Shown here: positions 1 to 13,284 of the stretch, piece after piece
Position numbering within the stretch: the first letter of the stretch is position 1
How the letters are laid out: each line of letters opens with the position of its first letter
Origin: Mesocentrotus franciscanus
Taxonomy: Eukaryota; Echinodermata; Echinoidea; Camarodonta; Strongylocentrotidae
NCBI GenBank assembly: GCA_037976565.1
Contig: CP137682.1
Location: 27,119,714-27,183,713 of the forward strand
Length of the DNA stretch: 64,000 bases
Direction of reading: 5' to 3'
The notes under the pieces: model-generated
The model's database searches: none
Told to the model about the DNA's origin: nothing
What the model saw: the letters and a program-made list of their open reading frames with translations, nothing else
Translations under genes and position numbers: made by a program

Positions 1-570
1 CCTTTTGCTGTTTTTGTGGTATTATTTAATTTACGATTTGAATAAAATCTATTCTGCAATTTCAGGCTGAGCACAAGCAAAACTGGTAAAGGTTTTTAAT
101 CATTTGCAAATTTTTAGTTTTTGTCTAGCCTTGCGGTGAAATAAAAAACTCCTAGCTCTTTCTGTGTGAGAAGTGGATTCGAAACTCTAAAATACTCGTT
201 GTAGCTTTTCCCGCTTTTTTATGCGACACCTTATACTCTCCTCACTGTTTGCACCTCAGCTAATCATACTATCTTTATTGACGTGTGTAAATTATGTACT
301 TTCAAGTTCAAATTCAGAGATGTTTTCATACACTTGTATATTTATATCATTTCTTTTGGTAATATTAATTACAATTATATCGTTATGTATTATTGCCTAG
401 TCGGTGAAAAGTTGTGATTTGATACTGAAAAAGAAATTGATATTATAACCGATATGACAAAAAAGAAGTTTTGATTGTAATTTGTGTTTTCTAAAGTATG
501 AGTGAGAAGAGTGGTTTTACAAGTGTGAGTAAACTTATTTTTAAACCCCTCTTGGGAAACATTAACGGTA
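1..570. other. Unannotated AT-rich flank
   Basis: No supported coding region, RNA gene or transposon end was seen. Confidence 0.5.
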
Positions 571-584
571 CGGCAACTACCGCC

Positions 585-616
<32 letters not shown>

Positions 617-621
617 CACTA

Positions 622-684
<63 letters not shown>

Positions 685-1060
685 TTACCACCACCGCTAC
701 CACTACCACCACTACCACTACCACTACTACCACTACCACCACTACCACCACTACCACTACCACCACCACCACCACCACCACCACCACTACCACACCACTA
801 CTACTACTACTACTACCACTACTACTACTACAACCACCACTCATCCCACTACTACTACCACTACTACTACTACCACTACTACTACTATTACTCCTAGTAC
901 TACTTCTGCCTAGTACTACTTCTGCTACTACTACTACCACTACTACTACCACTATTACCACTACTACTACTACTACTACTACTTCTAACACTACTACCAC
1001 TACTACTACTACTACCACTCCTTCTACTACTACTACTACTCAAATCGTTACATATGCAAC
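571..1060. repeat. (ACT)n/(ACC)n trinucleotide microsatellite
   Basis: About 490 bp of ACT and ACC triplets with interruptions. Because the unit is three bases, long poly-Thr and poly-Val frames run through it on the two strands. These are by-products of the repeat. Confidence 0.95.
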
Positions 1061-2410
1061 TGCTTCAGCCTCTATTTCAGCAGTATGTCAATTTAAGTAG
1101 TCCACTACTACTACTACCACTGAAATGATAAAAGATAATAAAAATAGCAAAAAATCAAGTATTTCTACAGCTCACTTGTTTATGAAGTACAGCTCTGGGT
1201 GAAATAAAAGCTGCTTGTAAAAAAGACTACTATACCGTGGGGAATGATACAAACTAGGATGAACATGCTTGGAGATTAGCTTGACCTTTCGGATATCCGT
1301 TTACTGACACGGCCGAGACATCATGGATTTGATTTAGCAATGGCTGGTTGCATGATTTAACATGCCACTTCAACGTTGCATCTAATGAATTACAGATCAC
1401 ATAGCTTGAATCTTTTTCTGCAGGACTTTAAGGGGTACCAATTGGAGGGCACAAGGGCAGGGGCGTGTGAAGGGGATAGATATGAGAGGATAGAAGGGTA
1501 GAGGATATAAGAAGGAGGAGAGGAAAGTGGTGTGTCGTGGGTTCGGCCATCGAGGGGGGTAACTGGATAACGGGGGAGCACAAGGATAAAGGGGTGTGTG
1601 AGGGGTATAGAGTTGAAGGTGGAGGGGAGGGGGCGAAATGAGAAGAGGGAGTCAGAGGAAGTGAAAGGAATTAAGAGCAGTGGCGTATAATGGTGGGTCC
1701 ACACCCCGAGGGTGTGTGTGTGTGTGTGTGGGGGGTAGATTAAGGAGAAGAGGGTACTGAGCGTAATTAAGGGCCCTGCCTTGGATTGGGCGTCATGATT
1801 GAGGGGGTGGCGGCCGTATACTCGTTGAATGGAATGCGATGTTACAATGAAAATGATTGATCAGGAGGGTCCGGTTAGATGTCCTATCGTCTCCTCTCCT
1901 CGTGTTACTCTCTTTAAGCTTTTCTTTCCCTTTACATTCTTTTCTTTCTTTTTCCTCTTCTCATTTCTCCCTTTCGACAATAAAAAGTAGTCACCTTTGT
2001 ATAGCGTTTTAATATTAAAGTTCATACGTGGTTCACGTTGTTATTATTATTACCGAGGTCATTAAATACGACTGCTAATCTGCACATGATAGTGCACATG
2101 CTCCACTATCTGGAGAGTATTCCGGCCAGGCGCCATTTTGCCGCGTCGGCACTCCAACCGCGAACAATAATCCGGTGACGTATCCACGACCCCTCTATTT
2201 TACTTTTGTCTTTTCCCCCACTTTTCCGCCATTGGTGGGGGCGGTGGCGCACTACCCTCCCCGACGCTTTCCCGTCACTCCGCTCCTGATGAATAGGATA
2301 GGAAGTAGTGTGTGAATACAATGGCGCCGTATAAATCGCGTGTATTTGGCATCAAAGGATTAAAGGTACAGTTTTATCTCAGTGCAGACAGTCAACAGTC
2401 AAGCGGAACG
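1061..2410. other. Non-coding stretch with GA/GT-rich tracts
   Basis: Purine-rich DNA at about 1470-1680 and a (GT)n run at about 1711-1730. No gene supported. Confidence 0.5.
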
Positions 2411-2421
2411 AAAGAGGGAAA

Positions 2422-2510
2422 TATAGATAGATATAGTAGACAGATAGACAGAAATAGAGAGATAGAGAGAATGGCAGAGAAGCAGAGAGAGAGAGAGAGA
2501 GAGAGCCAGG
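2422..2510. repeat. GATA/GA simple repeat
   Basis: Imperfect ATAGATAGATA and GACAGATAGA lead into (GA)n at about 2486-2506. Confidence 0.8.
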
Positions 2511-4700
2511 GAGAGATATGTTCTCGTGTAACTGTATTTCATATATTGAATAAAGAGTCATTATTTTATTTAAAAAAATAGATGGCTAACCTGCCCAATT
2601 AAATCGCATAATGTTATAAGACCAAAATCTCTGTAAGTAGCCAAGACCATGGGCTGATTACTTTTTTGGGATGTGGGGGAAATGGCGCCCTCGATACAAC
2701 GCCACTTAATACGACATGGACTCCATTACTAACCATTAATAACTAACCATGATTTATCCATAATCAAAAGCTTTAGGTTTTACCCGTCGTGTATGAGGGG
2801 TGTGTGAGGGGCGGAATGGGTGTGGCTATATGACAGTATCGGATTTCAAGGGGGCAAAATAAAGATAAGGAGAGGCGTAACCAGCAAAATAACCCCATTT
2901 CAAACAAATCTCTTAATCCAACCGCCCCAAACCCCAAACCCTTGTCAGATCTTCTTTTTTTTTGGGGGAGTGAGGAGATCGTGCTCTCTTTTTTTTTGTA
3001 CCCATTTCACTTATATATATATCTTATTTATTATTATTATCATATTTATATTTTTGCTTTTTTTAGAGATGGTGCCGTGCTACGTACCCCTTCATTCTTC
3101 AGAGAGCCATTGAGCCGCCTTTTCCTCTGGCACCACTTGAGCGGCGCCGTCTTATCCAAGATGGGCGTCATAAATAAAGTAATTCCACTTGATATCTGGT
3201 ATCTGGATTACCCTGTCAATATATCACAAAATGAATAAACATGAAGATAATTATTAATGTCTTGGTTGACGTTGATTGAGCTGTCCTGTGGTAGGTTGAT
3301 CTCCTTTCCTGATAACCGTGAATAGGTCATTAGTTCGCCAGTCTTAAAGATTTCCAATCACTGCGCAGATGAAAGGTAAACGTTTTGGAAGCAGATGATA
3401 CGGGCTTCGCCCTAATGTGCAGTGACCAGTTTAATGTTCCTACCAGATTTAGTTGTAATTAGCCGCCAATATGTCACACCGTGGGTCAATGATGTAGCTC
3501 CATGGCGGAGGCAGCAAAGGGCACGTGCTTTACAATATGTACTGGTGCAGATGGGAAAAAATAGGATATAGAGAATATAGAAGGATGGTGCAGGAGAATT
3601 CGAAAAGAAGATGATTACGACCTCTCTCCCAGAACATCCCCCTAACCAACAACTTTAATATTTCGCATGTCATCCACCGAGTGGCTGGTGCCCCCTCATT
3701 GTCTGGATCCATGCTGGATCCTGCAAAGGGCCGTTGCTAGACCATTGTGAATGAGGACGTAGGACCAAATATGTCCTGCAATTTAGCTCAACGCTTTCCA
3801 ACAAACAAAGAAGCAACAACCAAAATAATAAATAAATAAAGTCCCCTTATTTTCTAATATGCCGAAAATGGGAACATTTGAAGCAAAAAAGTCATAACGA
3901 GAAAGGAGGAGAGAGAGAGAGAGATAGAGACAGAGACAGTAAAATAGAGAAACAGGGGAATTCTTTTTTAATGGGGTATTACATCCTCATGTACCCCTCC
4001 CCATCTGTCGACGTCCCTGTTGATGGTTACACATTGCGTTATCCCATCCATCTCCTGTCTTTAATTGGAATGTCGTCACATGTCAACCTATTCCTGTATC
4101 CTTAACCATCCTTAACCGTCGGTGTATCAACCATGTATAAGGTGAATTGTATTTTCAAATGATGGTAATAGGAGAGTTAACGGAGATTGTTTCTCCTTGG
4201 TAATCGTCAAGCCATCTATTCTAGGGGACTTCTCGATAAGCTTGAACAGTCATGTCACATACACAGCAAAACCGTGGCGTAGTCCCACCCAACCATTCAC
4301 GATGTATTCAAGATTAAAGGTATGCTCTTTTTTTATTTGTCAGTGGTTGAGTTATTCAGAGCAAATCAATCTTTAAAACATATTTCAAAGACTAAACCTT
4401 AGATGTCTCCTCCTTAAGAATTTCCCCCTTTTATAATGCTTTCAAAACATTATCCCCGTTTTTGGTGTTTTTTTTAAAACTGCACCACCACCAAAAGATT
4501 CCCTCTAGTACATACACATGCAGCTTTAATCAATCAACAGTACATTCCATTAACGACTATAGCTTATTCATTCATTATGACTCTTACCAGTACCACTAAC
4601 ATCGCCACGTAATTACCACTTACATCTATTGCTACAAAATTATATCTCTACTAAATCATTTGACCTTAAACTCTCTTATCGCTACTTTACGATCTAATCA
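2511..4700. other. Unannotated stretch
   Basis: A short GA run at about 3908-3932 and homopolymer tracts near 2955 and 2990. No gene or mobile element recognised. Confidence 0.45.
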
Positions 4701-4730
4701 AGATAGTAATAGTAAAAACGTCACTTTGTG

Positions 4731-5180
4731 TTAGAGGAAACATGAGCATGCAATTAGATTTGTATAGAAGGGAAACGGAAGCAGACAGATGAAGGGGCAA
4801 CTAATTATGATATGATTGGGGTATATCCGTGGTTTGGGGAGGAGTATTGTGAAGAAAAAAAACAAGCAAACAATAATAATGTAACAAACAAACAATGAAA
4901 GTTGATGTGATAGGGTTAAATCTATGATGAGGAGGGGGTGTTGTGACAAACAACAACAACAAATGATTGTAAAATGTATCATGCTTTGTTAATTTTCCAT
5001 GGAATATGAATAAAAGCGATCAAAAAGATATCTTGTATTGGAGGAAACAGGAGAACATCATTACATTCCTGTAGAGGGGAAACGGAAGCAGATTGGTGAA
5101 AGGGGGGAGAGGGGTGTTCCCAACTATGATAATGATCGGGGTGTGTCTATGGTAGGGGTTTGGGAAACAAAACAAATAAA
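4731..5180. repeat. Two diverged copies of a ~305-bp tandem unit
   Basis: 4731-4855 and 5036-5170 share 'GGAAACGGAAGCAGA', GAGGAAACA, an ATGAT..TGGGGT/CGGGGT block and a GGTTTGGG end. A third, weaker match may begin near 5390. Confidence 0.55.
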
Positions 5181-5214
5181 AGTGCACTTTACGTGAGGTC
5201 ACAATGTATAGGAT

Positions 5215-5344
5215 AAAGAAAGAAGAGGGAAATAGATAGATAGATAGATAATATTATAGAGAGAGAGAGAGAGAGAGATGGGATGGGTGAGTGATGTGTG
5301 TTGTTATGTGTGCGTGTGTGGGTGCATGTGTGGTATGTGGGTGG

Positions 5345-5391
<47 letters not shown>

Positions 5392-5890
5392 AAACAAGGA
5401 AATCTATAAGGTGATGATAACATGGATAAGGTAAAAAGTAGTCATGCGATAAATCTGTATGCGAGTGCCTAGAGAGATATGCCGGAAACATGGACATGAG
5501 GAGACGAACGAAAAAAAAGAGGAAATTCACATAACCCTAATTACACATGGTGGTACATGGCTAGATAGCAAGGAAAATCGATTGGTTTGTAAGATAGAGA
5601 GAACATAAAAGAGATTTGGAGGAAGAGAGAGAGAGAGAGAGAGAGAGAAACAGAAAGGGAAAAAGAGAGAGAGAGGGAGAGAGAGAGAGAGATTGAGAGG
5701 CAGGGAGAAAGAGAGAAAGGGTGGTGACACACACTCACCTGCATTCACGCACGCACCCACCCACCCGTCCATACAGATATAAAGAGGGGAGGGGGGATAG
5801 AGACAGGAGAAAGAGTGGGCGAGTGAGTGATAGAGAGGGAGAGAGAGAGAGTGTGTAGGAGGGAGGGAGGGAGGGAGAGAGAGATTTGCT
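5215..5890. repeat. GA-rich microsatellite cluster
   Basis: (GATA)n at about 5230, (GA)n at 5255-5278, (GT)n(GA)n at 5345-5388, (GA)n at 5625-5690 and (GGGA)n at about 5855-5880. Confidence 0.9.
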
Positions 5891-6244
5891 ATAGGATAAG
5901 GAGAGCGGATATTTGAGACTGGACAGAACTTGAGCGGGAGGATGGATTGTAGATGTTAACGATATGATATTGGGCAGTGACTTCGTGTTGTTGAACGAGT
6001 CTGTCAGCGAGATATCCGCAAGTCCATTAGCAATTCCCTCATCTCCTTCAAGAGCCAATAAGGAAAGATTGATCTCAGAGTTTCCTCGCAACTATAAACC
6101 CCCTCCTTCATCAATCCCACATCCCTTTCTCAAGCACACAAGTTATGAATTACATTATTAATCATCCATGCACGTATATATAAAACGATAATAATTGTAT
6201 TGAAGATGATATGCTTTACCATTAGAGGCTTTATTGACATTACT

Positions 6245-6380
6245 ACCCTATTCCTAGGGCCCTGCAGACATTATTACCCAACCATGATCAATCACCCATT
6301 GAATACACCTGGGTCGAGAGGACGTAAGCACCGAACAAGCATCGGACCCGGGATTTCTCTTATGAGAGCCAACAGCCGTC
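6245..6380 (-). repeat. Possible decayed SINE body
   Basis: 'GCAGACATTATTACCCAACC' and 'CACCTGGGTCGAGAG' resemble the body of the minus-strand SINEs at 7430 and 13285. The tRNA head is not recognisable. Confidence 0.3.
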
Positions 6381-6385
6381 ATTAA

Positions 6386-6772
6386 AGGTAAAGACCAGTT
6401 TTGGAAACGCCCTCTCTCAAAAAATGAAATGGAAGCTCTCATTACCAATCATTTGCAAGAATATGTTTTGACTAATACGTGATGATACAAATGTTGCCGG
6501 GAAACCGCCTACTAATTGATATATTTGGTAAATTATCATATCTATTGGGACCAAATAGATATCACGCACGTGGTCGCGTAATCCCATATACATCTTTCTT
6601 TGTACAGTGCTTGTAACTTTATCAAGACTGGGCCAAATTTCTTATCATTTTGATGATTCCAGAACCTTGCAGTACACACCAATACTTATATGCTAGATGA
6701 TTAACCTTTTCTGATCGATTCCACAACGTTTCTTTCACAATGCAATCGCATGACCAGAACTGTTCTTTATCT
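6386..6772. mobile_element. TTAA-flanked MITE, family 1 (387 bp)
   Basis: Flanked by TTAA (6382-6385 and 6773-6776). Left end AGGTAAAGACCAGTTTTGG and the reverse complement of the right end, AGATAAAGAACAGTTCTGG, are terminal inverted repeats. Near-identical copies lie at 21174-21560 and 33107-33494. No coding capacity. Confidence 0.85.
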
Positions 6773-6776
6773 TTAA

Positions 6777-7429
6777 TGACAATTTGCCAAAGTGCTTCCA
6801 TGTGAAATATCGCGCAGAAGTCGAATCACGACTAAGCTCATGTTTAAACGGTTATTTTCATGTTGAAGCGCCAAACACGCGTGAAGTAATAATAATACTT
6901 AAATAATTTTGTCGAGTGCTCCCACAGATATAGAAAAGGAGGCTCCCTTTCAAACACTTTGCGCGCGCATGGAGGGTAGACTAATAATTTTCCCAGAACA
7001 TACCATGCAGGGCTTTGCGCGCGAGTAAGCGTGTGTGAGGGACAACAATCAGTGCATTTTCACATATCCTCACTCGTCCTCACTCGAGTCATGGATTCTC
7101 TGCTGGTATAACGAACGAATATTGAGCTGGGATAAACCGGGGAATTCTTTCTACGAGTACGTACCTCGATGGAATTAGCACCAGCTAGGGGATAGTACAT
7201 TCCCTATACGTTATTCATCATTTTCCAGACTATTCATTCTTTTGGCTCGCAATTTTTGGTATTTCATCGATGAGATTGTGGATGACATACCCGTAGACTT
7301 TTGCTATAGTGACAAGGTAAGTTGCTTTTAATTTCCCTTTCGAATCACATTCTCAATTTTCTTACTCCTTGTCGCTATCTTTCTGTCTCTCCGCCTATTC
7401 CCTTTTTTTTTGTATAGCGCATATCATGT
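6777..7429. other. Unannotated stretch
   Basis: No supported gene or repeat. Contains scattered GCGCGC motifs at about 6961 and 7016. Confidence 0.4.
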
Positions 7430-7632
7430 TATCACCTCGGCTTTAGCTCTGGCAACCATAGCGCTCAGTACATTCAAGGTATAAATCCTACCAGGTAGCC
7501 CGAATACGCCTGGGTCGAGTGTGGCGAATGTAGATTGATGTCTTGGCAAAGTCAGTACTGCGGCAGGAATGTGCAACCCCGTAACTTGGTGCTTCACACT
7601 CTGGAGACTTATCCTCTAGACCAGAACACCTT
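7430..7632 (-). mobile_element. tRNA-derived SINE, diverged copy
   Basis: Matches the SINE body on the minus strand: GGCTTTAGCTCTGGC, a TACCAGGTAGCC block, 'GAGTGTGGCGAATGTAGATT', then a head with ACTCTGGAGACTTATCC and CTAGACCAGAACACC. The tRNA region is degenerate. Confidence 0.7.
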
Positions 7633-8657
7633 TCCAAGGTGTTTGGTTGACTCCTCGCATTTGCCTTTATACATCAAGGGGAGTTTCCTCAAAACACTCG
7701 AGACAAAGGCGTATTTATGTTTATATCGATATTTTGTCATTGGCGCTAAAAAGATGCTCATGGATGTACGGTTCATTGGGATTTGATTGCGATGAAAGCT
7801 CAGTGAATTCAGAATCTTCCCCTTTTCAGCCCAACCCTGTCATCACAAACATAATGGGTTGTCATTATCAAGAGCGACTCTTATCATGTTGACTCAGGTT
7901 TGATGAAAGATGTGCTAGTTATCTTAACTAGTGTGGTTGCTAGGAAATCTTGCAGCAATTTGAGAGTGGATCGAGGCTTTAAATAGAGGGTAACATTCCT
8001 CTACTCGCAATCAATCACTGTTTTTATAAATTGAATTAACTTGAATTGGTTTATTAAAGAAACCATGACGTGCAGCTCAAGGCTGATATTGTCTGTTTTA
8101 CAAAGTAATCAGATATTTATAGTATAATAAATAAAAATAAAATACAAAAGCAATATAACAACAAAACAATGGTAACATCACACAGCCATATTATAAAAGA
8201 TTTACAAAAATCAAAGATGTGGATAAGAAGTTATCAAAATAATCAAGGCAAACTCATTAAGTATTAAAGGATAAATTCAATTGAGCATTCTCTCAAGAAT
8301 ATTAGGTATTCAGTTCGGTATCAAGTTCGATCAATTTGGTGCTGATTCAAATCTCATCATCGAGAATTTTGCCTGATTTTGTTTTTTGTTTCAAGATCCT
8401 AATTGGTAGCTTAGCTTTCACTTGGATGATACTTGCATTTTGATTGCCCCCGGTGTTTCTCTATGCTCCTTGCTGATATTTTTCCTCAAGTACAAGTAAT
8501 TAAAAATGAAAGGCTTTGATGAAATAAAAATATCCAAACAGCAATTTTCTCCAATGTAATCAATCTCTGCATCGAATATGAAAAGTGAGAGATACAAAGT
8601 ATTGTTTTTAAACGCCCATCAGAGCATATATTACCATTACTAAAGTTGCAGCCACCA
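7633..8657. other. Unannotated AT-rich stretch
   Basis: No gene, RNA or transposon end supported. Confidence 0.4.
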
Positions 8658-9197
8658 TTAAAGGTACTATGTCCCATTTGCAGGCAAAAAAATATGTAAA
8701 GGTTAAATTCCAAAGGCATTTGAAAGACAATACTAATTTAGAACTTCCTCAAAACGAAAGGGCTTGAAAATGGCTTTTAGTGGGAAAATAACGACCATTA
8801 GTTATCGAATCGACTTTAGTGATTGCAATCACATAAGTTATAGTGTGATTTTCAGACCCTTTTACCGAACGGTCGTACGTTTTGTGCTGCACAAAGATTC
8901 TATCACTTTAATTTTGGCCATTACAAGTAGTGGGTTATTGATGTAGACAAGTGCTTATGTACCTGTTACAGCTCATTTTATGTATGTTATTACCAAAGAA
9001 AAAAAACTTGTCAGTCAGTCACTCAATAGTGTTCGACAGTGAAGTCTAGAAGGTAAACGGGTTTCCTTGCATAATTTGAATACTAGGACACTGCTAATGT
9101 TTAAATTTCACATATAGGACATACATGACATATTCATAATTCCTGCAAAGTTCTACAGAATTTGATGATGGCTGCAAAAGGGACATAGTATCTTTAA
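8658..9197. mobile_element. TTAA-ended MITE, family 2 (540 bp with TTAA)
   Basis: Starts TTAAAGGTACTATGTCCC and ends with the inverted form GGGACATAGTATCTTTAA; inverted repeats extend about 27 bp. A second copy is at 40707-41241. Short open frames inside are not conserved genes. Confidence 0.85.
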
Positions 9198-11071
9198 GGG
9201 GCAGCTTTCTCGGAGTTTGATGTAGTTTGACTTTATAGTTCTCAGTACATTATTTCGTTGCCTAATTTCCTTAATTCTTCTAAACGCCCCATAAACAGGT
9301 TCTTTCGATGAAAGAATACATCAACAGCTTTTTCCGTAAGGCTACTACAAAGTGTTACCGAAAAATTGTAATCATCAATTCTCATTTCTCATACAAGCTC
9401 ACAGAGAATATTTCGGAAACAAAAAGTTTTCAAACGCGATGTGCAAGGGAACGTGCACAAATAATTCGATTCATGGATGAAATATGACTTTATTCAATTG
9501 AAATATAATGATACGCCACTCAGGAAGATACCAGGAAGGATATAGTCCTTATGTCTTTCCCTCCCAAGGGCATGATCTAAATACCAGATCATGAATGCAC
9601 CCGTTTTTACTATTATGCTATTCTTCTGTTTTAAAATTTAAAGCTCTTTGACTTTTTTGGTAATGGAAGCCCATTCCACTTGGAAAAAAAACATTACTTT
9701 TCAGGAGGTTTTTTATTATTTCTTTAGGTCTACACTTTTAGAAGGACGAGGGAGGGGGGGGGGTGGGGACGGGGCACATTTGTGTGTACTTAAGGTAAGC
9801 CGCATTGGGTAACGTCTGAAAGGTTAAAGATGGGCACAGATCGGTTGCCCCTCCCCCTCCCCCTTAACCCATCGGTGATCACGAGTTACAACATTGTACG
9901 ACCAAGATTCGCTAAACGGAATGAGATGAAAATCAAAGAAAATAAGACATTTAATGATCGACTTTAATGGCGCCATTTTTATATAACTATTCATAGATTC
10001 TATATAGCTGATATAAAGCATTGAAAAGAAACGGTTTACAAAGCGTTAAACCACAAAAGACAAATTAAATTAAGCTCTTTAAAAAAGGGGGTTGAGCGAG
10101 TTTTGTCGATATTTCAAACTGCCTTGGGGAGGAGATAATCTCTTGGTCTTTTAAGCAGATTTACTGATGAAGATCTAATCTTATATATGGGCGATAAGAA
10201 TTAGAAAAGGGAAAGAGACGAAAGGAGAGAGAATAAGGGAAAGTTTGAATTAACTGTAGCGAAGGCCAGTCTCTGATTTGAATTTTGAAGCAAGGTGGGC
10301 TTTTTCAGACTAAAAAGTCCACATTACATCGCAATTATGTTTTCACTATGCATTTGACCCGTAAAGAAGAAGTCAAGTTGTTTCCACGTTAGAAATTGGT
10401 GACATAGTCATTCCAATCTTACAAGTCAGTTAGAATGGCAATGTGCTATGATGCTTGTAATTAAACTTAGACAGGGATTTGCATTCCAGATTCACTTATC
10501 TATAGATTAACGGGTAAGAGCTACGTTCATACGGCGGGTTACGTGGCGCGAATCATGGAGATAGGATCGTCTTGTATGCTTAAGCCTATCATTCCATATC
10601 TACCTACAAATCCCAGGCCGGTGGTTGGGGGAGTGCGGGGGAGGGGGCGATCAGGCTCCATGGACATTTTATAGGGCATTATCCCATACTTGCAAAATGA
10701 AGAAAACATTGCCTGAGTTTGATAATATTATAGTTTCGATTATCAATTATTTCAAAAATGAAAAGTATATTGCAGATTCGAATTGTAGAAATAATAAATT
10801 CACAGGAAAATGGTTTCAATTCAGGAATTTGTTTATATAAAAATATTTTTCTGATTAAAAAAAAAAAAAAAAAAATCATTAGCAGTGATCACAACAAAGT
10901 AATTGTATATAGCCCAATAATCTAACGATAATATGTGTCTTTTGTATTGTTTTTCCTTTTGTTGATGTTCATGAATATCAGAAATACATTATTGAAAATA
11001 TGTATGCCTTCTGTGTCGACAGTTCAACAAATACTTGTATCTTGAGTAGTCAATTTTAATCATATTATAAA
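9198..11071. other. Unannotated stretch
   Basis: Contains a G-rich tract near 9750-9770 and a 17-A run at about 10858. No gene supported. Confidence 0.4.
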
Positions 11072-11284
11072 TACACTCTAAAAACTGAAATGTTAAATCA
11101 CCATTTAAAAGGGCCGAGGAGTGACCACTCTTTCAAAATGTCAGATTGATACTTTTAACATGCTGGATTCAACCTTTAAAGTGTTGGATCCAGCATGCTC
11201 GGAGTGTTAATCTACCATTTTGAAAGAGTGGTCACTCCTCGGCCCTTTTAAATGGTAATTTAACATTTCAGTTTTTAGAGTGTA
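11072..11284. mobile_element. Foldback MITE with ~80-bp arms
   Basis: Arms start CACTCTAAAAACTGAAATG and include GGGCCGAGGAGTGACCACTC; the right arm is the near-perfect reverse complement. TA is found immediately outside both ends, which fits a Tc1/mariner-type target duplication. Confidence 0.8.
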
Positions 11285-11683
11285 TAAATTAACTTGAATG
11301 TATGTTTGTTAATTTGTTGCAAATGAAAATCAATAAAATCCATGTGGAAGGAAAAAGTATGAAGAATTTTTTGTTTAATCCCATACCCAACGGAGTGACA
11401 GACCACTCTTCCAAGAGTCATACTAATGATAGATTTGTTCTGAGGCCACTCCAAAGTAGTAGTTTAAATTAATCTTTTAAGCGATGATTTCCATTCCAAA
11501 ACGAATTAATTCCTAATATTACGACTCCTACAAAAGTGGATCTCACTCCTCTCTATGTAGGCGGAAATAATCTTTTCAGATTGGACAGCCTTAAAATCCA
11601 ACAACAACAACAAATCTCTATGTAGAGACTACCCCAATGCTACATTGCTAACACCGTATAGGCTCTTACCTAAGTCCCACCGA

Positions 11684-11855
11684 CAAGACCGACAAGAGCG
11701 ACAAGAGCGACAAGAGCGACACCAGACCGACACCAGACCGACAACAGACCGACAACAGACCGACAACAGACCGATCAAACAATCACAATCAATGGCCAGT
11801 AATCGGTCAGTTTGAAGTCGGTATAGAGTCGATCTGGCCGTGTGACTGAGGTATC
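11684..11855. repeat. GACCGACAA/CAGACC minisatellite in a possible MITE
   Basis: 9-bp (GAGCGACAA) then 11-bp (CAGACCGACAA) units run to about 11776. The right side ends GTGTGACTGAGG, the same terminus as the MITE at 44049-44185, suggesting expansion inside a member of that family. Confidence 0.6.
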
Positions 11856-12529
11856 AATGGTACCCAACAACGACAGTGCCGGTCCCGTGTACCTTCTGAC
11901 TATTATATCTGAGAATTCATGAGACCGACCGATGGATCTCGGGACTTACAGCTCGCGAGACCAAGAACGACAATATCAGTCTCGTAGGCTGTGAATCAAC
12001 TTTTCCGTGTCACATTCCTGTATCTTATAACTCAGAGCTCAGTGAATTATACGCGCAGGACTTTTGTTGCGCGCAGTTGCCATTCATTTAAACGAGCCAT
12101 AATTGTTATCGAATTTGAACCAAGGCCACCACCTTTGATTATGTAATGACAATTAACCATCGCTTTGACTAGACGGATGTTACGCAATTAATGGTAGCGC
12201 TTTGTTTTTTCACTAATTAAAACATTGCCCAGTGCTATAAACTTTATTGGAATGAGTCAACAGTCATTTACCGTGTAACAGTATTGTGTTTTTTGTGAAG
12301 AAAACTTTTTTTTTCTTTCTTTAAATACCATTTTTATCTGTTATATCTATACTGACATATCACCGAAATCCTTTTCTTTGTTGAAATAACAGTAGGCCTA
12401 TTCGTGCGTTTGTAAGAGTTCTTCCTGATATCACTTTGTCACCGATATTTTTGTTTTGTTCTGTTTTGTTTTGGTTGGGGGGGGGGTCATTTTTCCCTGT
12501 AAAATTTCATACTCTTAACCGACTCGTGT

Positions 12530-12640
12530 GCGTATGCGTTTGTGTTGTGTTAGTGTGCGTGCGTGTGTGTGTGTGTGTGTATGTGAGAGAGAGAGAGAGA
12601 GAGAAAGAGAGGGAGAGAGAGAGAGAGAGAGAGAATGAGA
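12530..12640. repeat. (GT)n(GA)n compound microsatellite
   Basis: GTGCGTGCGTGTGTG followed by GAGAGA units. Confidence 0.9.
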
Positions 12641-12869
12641 ACTGCATAAAGTGATTCTTGTCGTGAGCATTGATGCCTGAAATTAGTACAACCTAAAGTA
12701 AGTAAAGGTTGGCAAAATAAGTTGGAGAAGAAAATGAAATAAGCAAAGCAATTTGGAAGAAGTTATATTGTGTTGTGGATATGTGTGTCAATGTGCCTTT
12801 GGGTTTTCACATAATGTGTGTGATTATTAACCTCTAGGGACCGAACTCTAACGTCACTATCCAAAAGAC

Positions 12870-12945
12870 AAGACCCAGTTTTGAACCGGGGTCTTTGAGA
12901 GCCGGTTTTTATGCAGGCGAGCTAACCATCAGACCAGTACATATG
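12870..12945 (-). repeat. tRNA-like retroposon head fragment
   Basis: The minus strand reads TGGTTAGCTCG (A box-like) and GGTTCAAAACTGG (B box-like) about 35 nt apart. Acceptor pairing and CCA-end context are poor, so it is a tRNA-derived fragment, not a tRNA gene. Confidence 0.5.
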
Positions 12946-13061
12946 TCCACATTTTGTAATTAGACTAAAAGTTTTCGATATCGACCTTTTCTTTTTAGCT
13001 GCAGATAGTTATCTGCACCACACCTACCATAGTACAAGAATGCATCTAACAGTGGCCTGAG

Positions 13062-13165
13062 GATAAAGAAGAAGAAGAAGAAGACGAAGAAGGAGAAGAA
13101 GAAAATGAAGAAGAAATAGGAGGAAAAAAAGAAGAAGAAGAAGATGAAGAAAAAGAAGAAGTCAA
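13062..13165. repeat. (GAA)n microsatellite
   Basis: AGAAGAAGAAG tract with GAC and AAA interruptions. Confidence 0.9.
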
Positions 13166-13284
13166 ATGCAATATTTTTTCCCTGTCCCTGTCCCTATCGT
13201 CTGTTTGAAATGAAGTTTTATGGACGACTTATGCTTATAAGTACATCAGATATCAAATGAATTACAAGAAATGTGGACTGCAAT

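Noticed and set aside
498..1100. 200-residue poly-Thr open frame (and poly-Val on the other strand), mucin-like
   Set aside because: Length comes from the ACT/ACC microsatellite. There is no signal peptide, domain or splice support outside the repeat.
11684..11776. CRISPR-like array
   Set aside because: Units are 9-11 bp with no spacers, in an animal genome; it is a minisatellite.
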